From contig JAQULZ010000002.1 in the NCBI GenBank assembly GCA_028718375.1, forward strand, positions 1-64,000: 64,000 nucleotides of DNA, read 5' to 3'. Below the pieces are notes generated by a model, which was not told the DNA's origin, did no database searches, and saw only the letters and a program-made list of their open reading frames with translations. Below, in pieces: positions 60,131-64,000 of the stretch (positions are counted from its first letter, which is position 1; every line of letters starts with the position of its first letter). The stretch comes from Victivallaceae bacterium (GTDB lineage: Bacteria; Verrucomicrobiota; Lentisphaeria; Victivallales; Victivallaceae). The position numbers were made by a program, and so were the translations under genes.

Positions 60131-61147
60131 TTATTTTTTTTGCATGCCCTGGCAGATGGTGATTGCGGCTACGCCGTAGATGTCTTCAGCGGAACAGCCG
60201 CGCGATAAATCATTGATCGGCCGCGCCAACCCCTGGAGAATCGGGCCGTAAGCTCCGGCTCCCGCCAGACGCTGGGTCAGTTTGTAGGCAATATTTCCGG
60301 CATTGAGGTCAGGAAAAATCAGTACGTTCGCCGCTCCCGCCAGTTCGCTGCCGGGTGCTTTGGAACGGGCTATGGCCGGTACCAGCGCCGCGTCGCCCTG
60401 GAGTTCGCCGTCGGCGATGATGTCCAGGTTTTCCGCTTTTATTTTAGCCTTGAATTTGGCGGTTGCCGCGATAATTTTGTCGAGCAGTTCGTGTTTGGCG
60501 CTGCCGTAGGTGGAAAAAGACAGAAAAGCTACTTTGGGAGTTTTGTCCATCAACGCCCGGTAAGTATCGCTGGTGGCCCGGGCGATGTCGACCAGCTGAT
60601 CCGCATCGGGATTCGGATTAACTCCGCAATCCGCATACAGCAAAACATTGTCGCCGGATTCCGTAGGTGTTGCCAGATCCATGACGAAACAACTGCTGCC
60701 GATCGTAATGCCGGGCGCCGTGCCGATACAGTTGAATGCCGCCCGCAGCATGTCGGGAGTAGAGGCAATACTGCCCGCAACCAGACCGTCAACCAATTGA
60801 TTTCGGGTCATCAGCGCGCCGAAAAAAATCCGGTTGCTGATTGCGGTTCGCGCTTCCTCGAGAGAAATATTCTTTTTTTTGCGGAGTTCCTTGAACTGCT
60901 CGGCATAGGCTTCGAAAAAATCACAGGTCAGATGATCCAGAGAGTTGAATTGGCGGGCGGTTACGCCGGCTTTTGCGCAGGCGGCGGCGATTTCCGTTTC
61001 CGTGCCGATGACAGTGACTTCGGACGCGACCCGGTTTTCAACAATCATGTTGGCGGCAGCGACTACCCGCGGGTCCTGGCCTTCGGGCAGTACCAGCTTG
61101 GCGGCGGCCCGGCGGGCGCGGGCAATGAATAAATCGATAGCAGACAT
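60131..61147 (-). CDS. pta: Phosphate acetyltransferase
   Basis: AAKLVLPEGQDPRVVAAA...VDGLVAGSIASTPDMLRAAF...VFLSFSTYGSA-like ...DGELQGDAALVPAIA...NVLIFPDLNAGNIAYKL. Confidence 0.95.
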   Translation of the reverse strand: MSAIDLFIARARRAAAKLVLPEGQDPRVVAAANMIVENRVASEVTVIGTETEIAAACAKAGVTARQFNSLDHLTCDFFEAYAEQFKELRKKKNISLEEARTAISNRIFFGALMTRNQLVDGLVAGSIASTPDMLRAAFNCIGTAPGITIGSSCFVMDLATPTESGDNVLLYADCGVNPNPDADQLVDIARATSDTYRALMDKTPKVAFLSFSTYGSAKHELLDKIIAATAKFKAKIKAENLDIIADGELQGDAALVPAIARSKAPGSELAGAANVLIFPDLNAGNIAYKLTQRLAGAGAYGPILQGLARPINDLSRGCSAEDIYGVAAITICQGMQKK

Positions 61148-61161
61148 TTACCGGTATCCTT

Positions 61162-62376
61162 TTATTTGACGGGAGCGGAATGGCTGATGGAAGCAGCGAC
61201 GCTCCGGGCGATCATTAGTTCTTCGTTGGTTGGCATGACAACCACTGCGGTTTTACTTTCCGGGGTTGAGATGATCCCTGCTTTCCCTTGGGTGTCGTCA
61301 TTTTTCTTTTTATCGATGGTGATGCCGAGACAGGCCAGACGGGAAATGATTTTCCAGCGGACATATGAACTCCATTCGCCGATCCCCCCGGTAAAAATGA
61401 TCGCATCGGCCCCGCCTAACAGGGCATAATAGGAGCCGATGTATTTGACCACGCGGCGAGTGAACATCCGGCGGGCCCGCAACGCCTGCTGGTCGCCGTT
61501 TTTTTCGGCCGCAATAATATCGCGCATGTCGGAACTGCCGATACCCGCCACCCCCAACAGACCGGACTTCTTATTTAGAATCGTGTCGATCTGATTGCGT
61601 CCCTGGCCGAGTTCGATCAGCCGGAGGACAACCGCAGGATCGATATCCCCGCACCGCGTGCCCATGACCAGACCTTCGAGCGGAGTCATACCCATGCTGG
61701 TATCGATGACGCTGCCGTTGCTGATCGCGGCCATGCTGCAGCCGTTGCCGAGATGACAGGTGATCAACTGCATTTGTTCAAACGGCTTGTTGAGGTATTT
61801 GCCGGTGGCGATCGCGACAAAGTGGTGGGAAGTGCCATGGAAACCGTAGCGGCGGATACTGTATTTGGTATAGAGGTCATAGGGAACCGCATAGAGATAC
61901 GCTTCCGGAGGCATGGACTGATGAAAGGCGGTGTCGAAAACTGCGATATTGGGAACTCCCGGAAAGATGGTTTCGCAAGCCTTGATTCCGTCGAGGTTGG
62001 CGGGATTGTGCAGCGGAGCCAGCGCGAAACAATCGCGGATGGCATCCTTGACGTTGGCATTAACCAGGGCGGGTTTGGTAAAGCGTTCACCGCCGTGGAC
62101 CACGCGGTGACCGATGGCCTGTACTTCCGATAAATCCTTTATCACCCCCGCTTCCCGGTCAACGAGAATATCGCAGATGCTTCTCAGGGCATCGGTATGG
62201 TTTTTCACCGGCGGGTCGAATTCCTGCTTCAAATCGTCATGGCGGGAATAAATTAAATGGGGGGTTTCGGTTCCGACTCTTTCCACCAGGCCTTTGGCCA
62301 GGACTTTTTCGTTAGTCATTGCGAACAGGGTGAATTTCATCGATGAACTGCCTGCATTCAATACCAGGACTTTCAT
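61162..62376 (-). CDS. ackA: Acetate kinase
   Basis: MKVLVLNAGSSSMKFTLF, GHRVVHGGERF, FDTAFHQSMPPEAYLYAVPYDLY, RRYGFHGTSHHFV. Confidence 0.97.
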   Translation of the reverse strand: MKVLVLNAGSSSMKFTLFAMTNEKVLAKGLVERVGTETPHLIYSRHDDLKQEFDPPVKNHTDALRSICDILVDREAGVIKDLSEVQAIGHRVVHGGERFTKPALVNANVKDAIRDCFALAPLHNPANLDGIKACETIFPGVPNIAVFDTAFHQSMPPEAYLYAVPYDLYTKYSIRRYGFHGTSHHFVAIATGKYLNKPFEQMQLITCHLGNGCSMAAISNGSVIDTSMGMTPLEGLVMGTRCGDIDPAVVLRLIELGQGRNQIDTILNKKSGLLGVAGIGSSDMRDIIAAEKNGDQQALRARRMFTRRVVKYIGSYYALLGGADAIIFTGGIGEWSSYVRWKIISRLACLGITIDKKKNDDTQGKAGIISTPESKTAVVVMPTNEELMIARSVAASISHSAPVK

Positions 62377-62633
62377 GTTCCTTCCTTGTTTTGTACGGTT
62401 ATCCACTATTGTCTCATGCAATATGCCGGATACGGAAACAACCCTGGCCCCTGTGTTCTGATCCGAAAACATTGCTCAGTAATATAGAACAATAATTTCC
62501 ATTTCCAAATGAAAATACCCTGCCTTGAGCAAGTTTTTAACATCTTTCCCGGTTGCTGTAAGACGCTCGAAAAAAGAGTTTTTTTATTTTTTGCAAACTT
62601 TCGGGTATTTCGTGGTTTTCGCGGTTGAAAAAA

Positions 62634-64000
62634 TTAAAAATCCGGTTGATTCCGGTTTCGTTTGCGGTCAAGCGCGTTCAACCGGATTTTCCGCAGCCGG
62701 ATGCTGGCGGGAGTAACCTCGACCAACTCATCGTCCTCGATATATTCCAGCGCCTGTTCCAGGCTCATTTCAAGGTGCGGCGCAATTTTTAGATTGCGAT
62801 CGGAGCCCGCCGCCCGGATATTGGTCAGGTGCTTGGTCTTCTGCAGATTGACCATCAGTTCCCCTTCGCGGCTGTTTTCCCCGACAATCATGCCCTCGTA
62901 AGTTTCGGTATTGGGCGGGATGAAAAACACCCCGCGCTGCTGTAAGGCGTCAATGGCGTAAGCCGATGCCGCGCCCTGGCCCATGCTTACCAGGGAACCG
63001 GCGACCCGGTGCGGGATTTCTCCCTTGAACGGCGCATATTTCAGGAAGCGGTGCGAAACGATGGCTTCTCCGGCGCTTAACGTCAGGGCTTTGCTCCGCA
63101 GACCGATCAGACCGCGGGTGGGAATTTCGAATTCAATCAACTGGCGTTCGCCGCGGGCTTCCATATTGGTCATTTCGCCTTTGCGCTGTCCGACCAGCTC
63201 GATGATCCGGCCGGCGCAATCATTCGGCACGTCGACGGATAAAATTTCAACCGGTTCGTTCCGAATGCCGTTCAGCGTCTTATAAATCACCTGCGGCTTG
63301 GCGACGCTCATTTCATAGCCTTCGCGGCGCATGTTTTCGATCAGGATCGCCAGGTGCAACACCCCGCGCCCGCTGACTTTGAACGCCTCGCCGCTGATTT
63401 CTTCAACCTGCAACGCCACATCTCTTTCCTCTTCCTTGAACAGCCGTTCGCGCAGGTGGCGGCTGCTCACATATTTACCTTCACGCCCGTAAAAGGGCGA
63501 GTCATTGATCCGGAACAGCATGGAAATAGTGGGTTCGTCGATGGCGATCAGCGGCATCCGGTCAGGGTGTTCCGGATCGGTTATCGTGTCGCTGATATCA
63601 ATATCTTCAATGCCGACGATCGCACATAAATCACCGCATCCGACCCAGTCGGTCTCTTTTCTGCCGAGTCCTGCAAAAACGAACAACTGTTTGATTTGAA
63701 TGGGTCTGACGAAATTGTCGCGCTTGATAATGCTGAGCGGAGTATTGGTCCGGAGTTTACCCCGGTAAACCCGGCCGATGCCGATGCGCCCGACGTAGTC
63801 GGAATAATCCAGAGACGCAACTTGGGCCTGTACCGGGCCGTCCACGATTTTCGGGGACGGGATGCAGTCGAGAATCGTCTCCATCAAGGGCAGGATGGAA
63901 TTCCGGGGTTCGGAGTCCAAGTCTCTTACCACCCAGCCGTCCCGGCCGCTGGCGTAAAGCGTGGGAAAGTCAAGCTGGTCGTCATTCGCGTCCAGCTCGC
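62634..64000 (-). CDS. typA: GTP-binding protein TypA/BipA (N-terminal part beyond window end)
   Basis: [35 protein letters not shown]...; reading frame continues upstream of the listed ORF as [29 protein letters not shown] to base 64000. Confidence 0.95.
   Translation of the reverse strand, partial: ELDANDDQLDFPTLYASGRDGWVVRDLDSEPRNSILPLMETILDCIPSPKIVDGPVQAQVASLDYSDYVGRIGIGRVYRGKLRTNTPLSIIKRDNFVRPIQIKQLFVFAGLGRKETDWVGCGDLCAIVGIEDIDISDTITDPEHPDRMPLIAIDEPTISMLFRINDSPFYGREGKYVSSRHLRERLFKEEERDVALQVEEISGEAFKVSGRGVLHLAILIENMRREGYEMSVAKPQVIYKTLNGIRNEPVEILSVDVPNDCAGRIIELVGQRKGEMTNMEARGERQLIEFEIPTRGLIGLRSKALTLSAGEAIVSHRFLKYAPFKGEIPHRVAGSLVSMGQGAASAYAIDALQQRGVFFIPPNTETYEGMIVGENSREGELMVNLQKTKHLTNIRAAGSDRNLKIAPHLEMSLEQALEYIEDDELVEVTPASIRLRKIRLNALDRKRNRNQPDF

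Overview
The window looks like a bacterial chromosome segment from the PVC/Lentisphaerae-Victivallis neighbourhood. That taxonomy is an inference from gene content: a DUF1559-type pseudopilin, a URO-D-like protein with a LacI regulator, and a DUF3568 lipoprotein. Most of it is dense housekeeping sequence: glyS, ExbB/ExbD, recA, gyrB, trmB, PBP2-mreD-mreC, murC, an MsbA-like ABC exporter, a DegT aminotransferase, a TrmA-like methyltransferase, radC, rsmE, folK, fmt, RNase G/E, an ArfB-like gene, pta, ackA and typA (cut by the window end).

The most unusual locus is a compact five-gene virion-type operon at about 36.46-39.94 kb. It encodes a GP20-like scaffold, a DUF5309/SU10-type major capsid protein, a gp6-like head-tail adaptor, and two paralogous small beta-rich proteins that may be tail-tube-like. 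Its ORFs and ribosome-binding sites are intact and it ends in an intrinsic terminator. No terminase, portal, protease, integrase or lysis gene is visible anywhere in the window. It is followed by an NtrC-like regulator that lacks GAFTGA and has a degenerate Walker B.

The second unusual layer is a set of non-coding structured repeats. Two full-length 445/452-bp MITE-like elements lie in inverted orientation with terminal inverted repeats and 8-bp target duplications. They are built almost entirely of consecutive hairpins, and the same end, carrying a promoter-like sequence, faces a gene start in both copies. A further piece at 54.5 kb has a covarying stem, and a related element lies at 1.63-1.94 kb. 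No tRNA, rRNA or CRISPR array was found.
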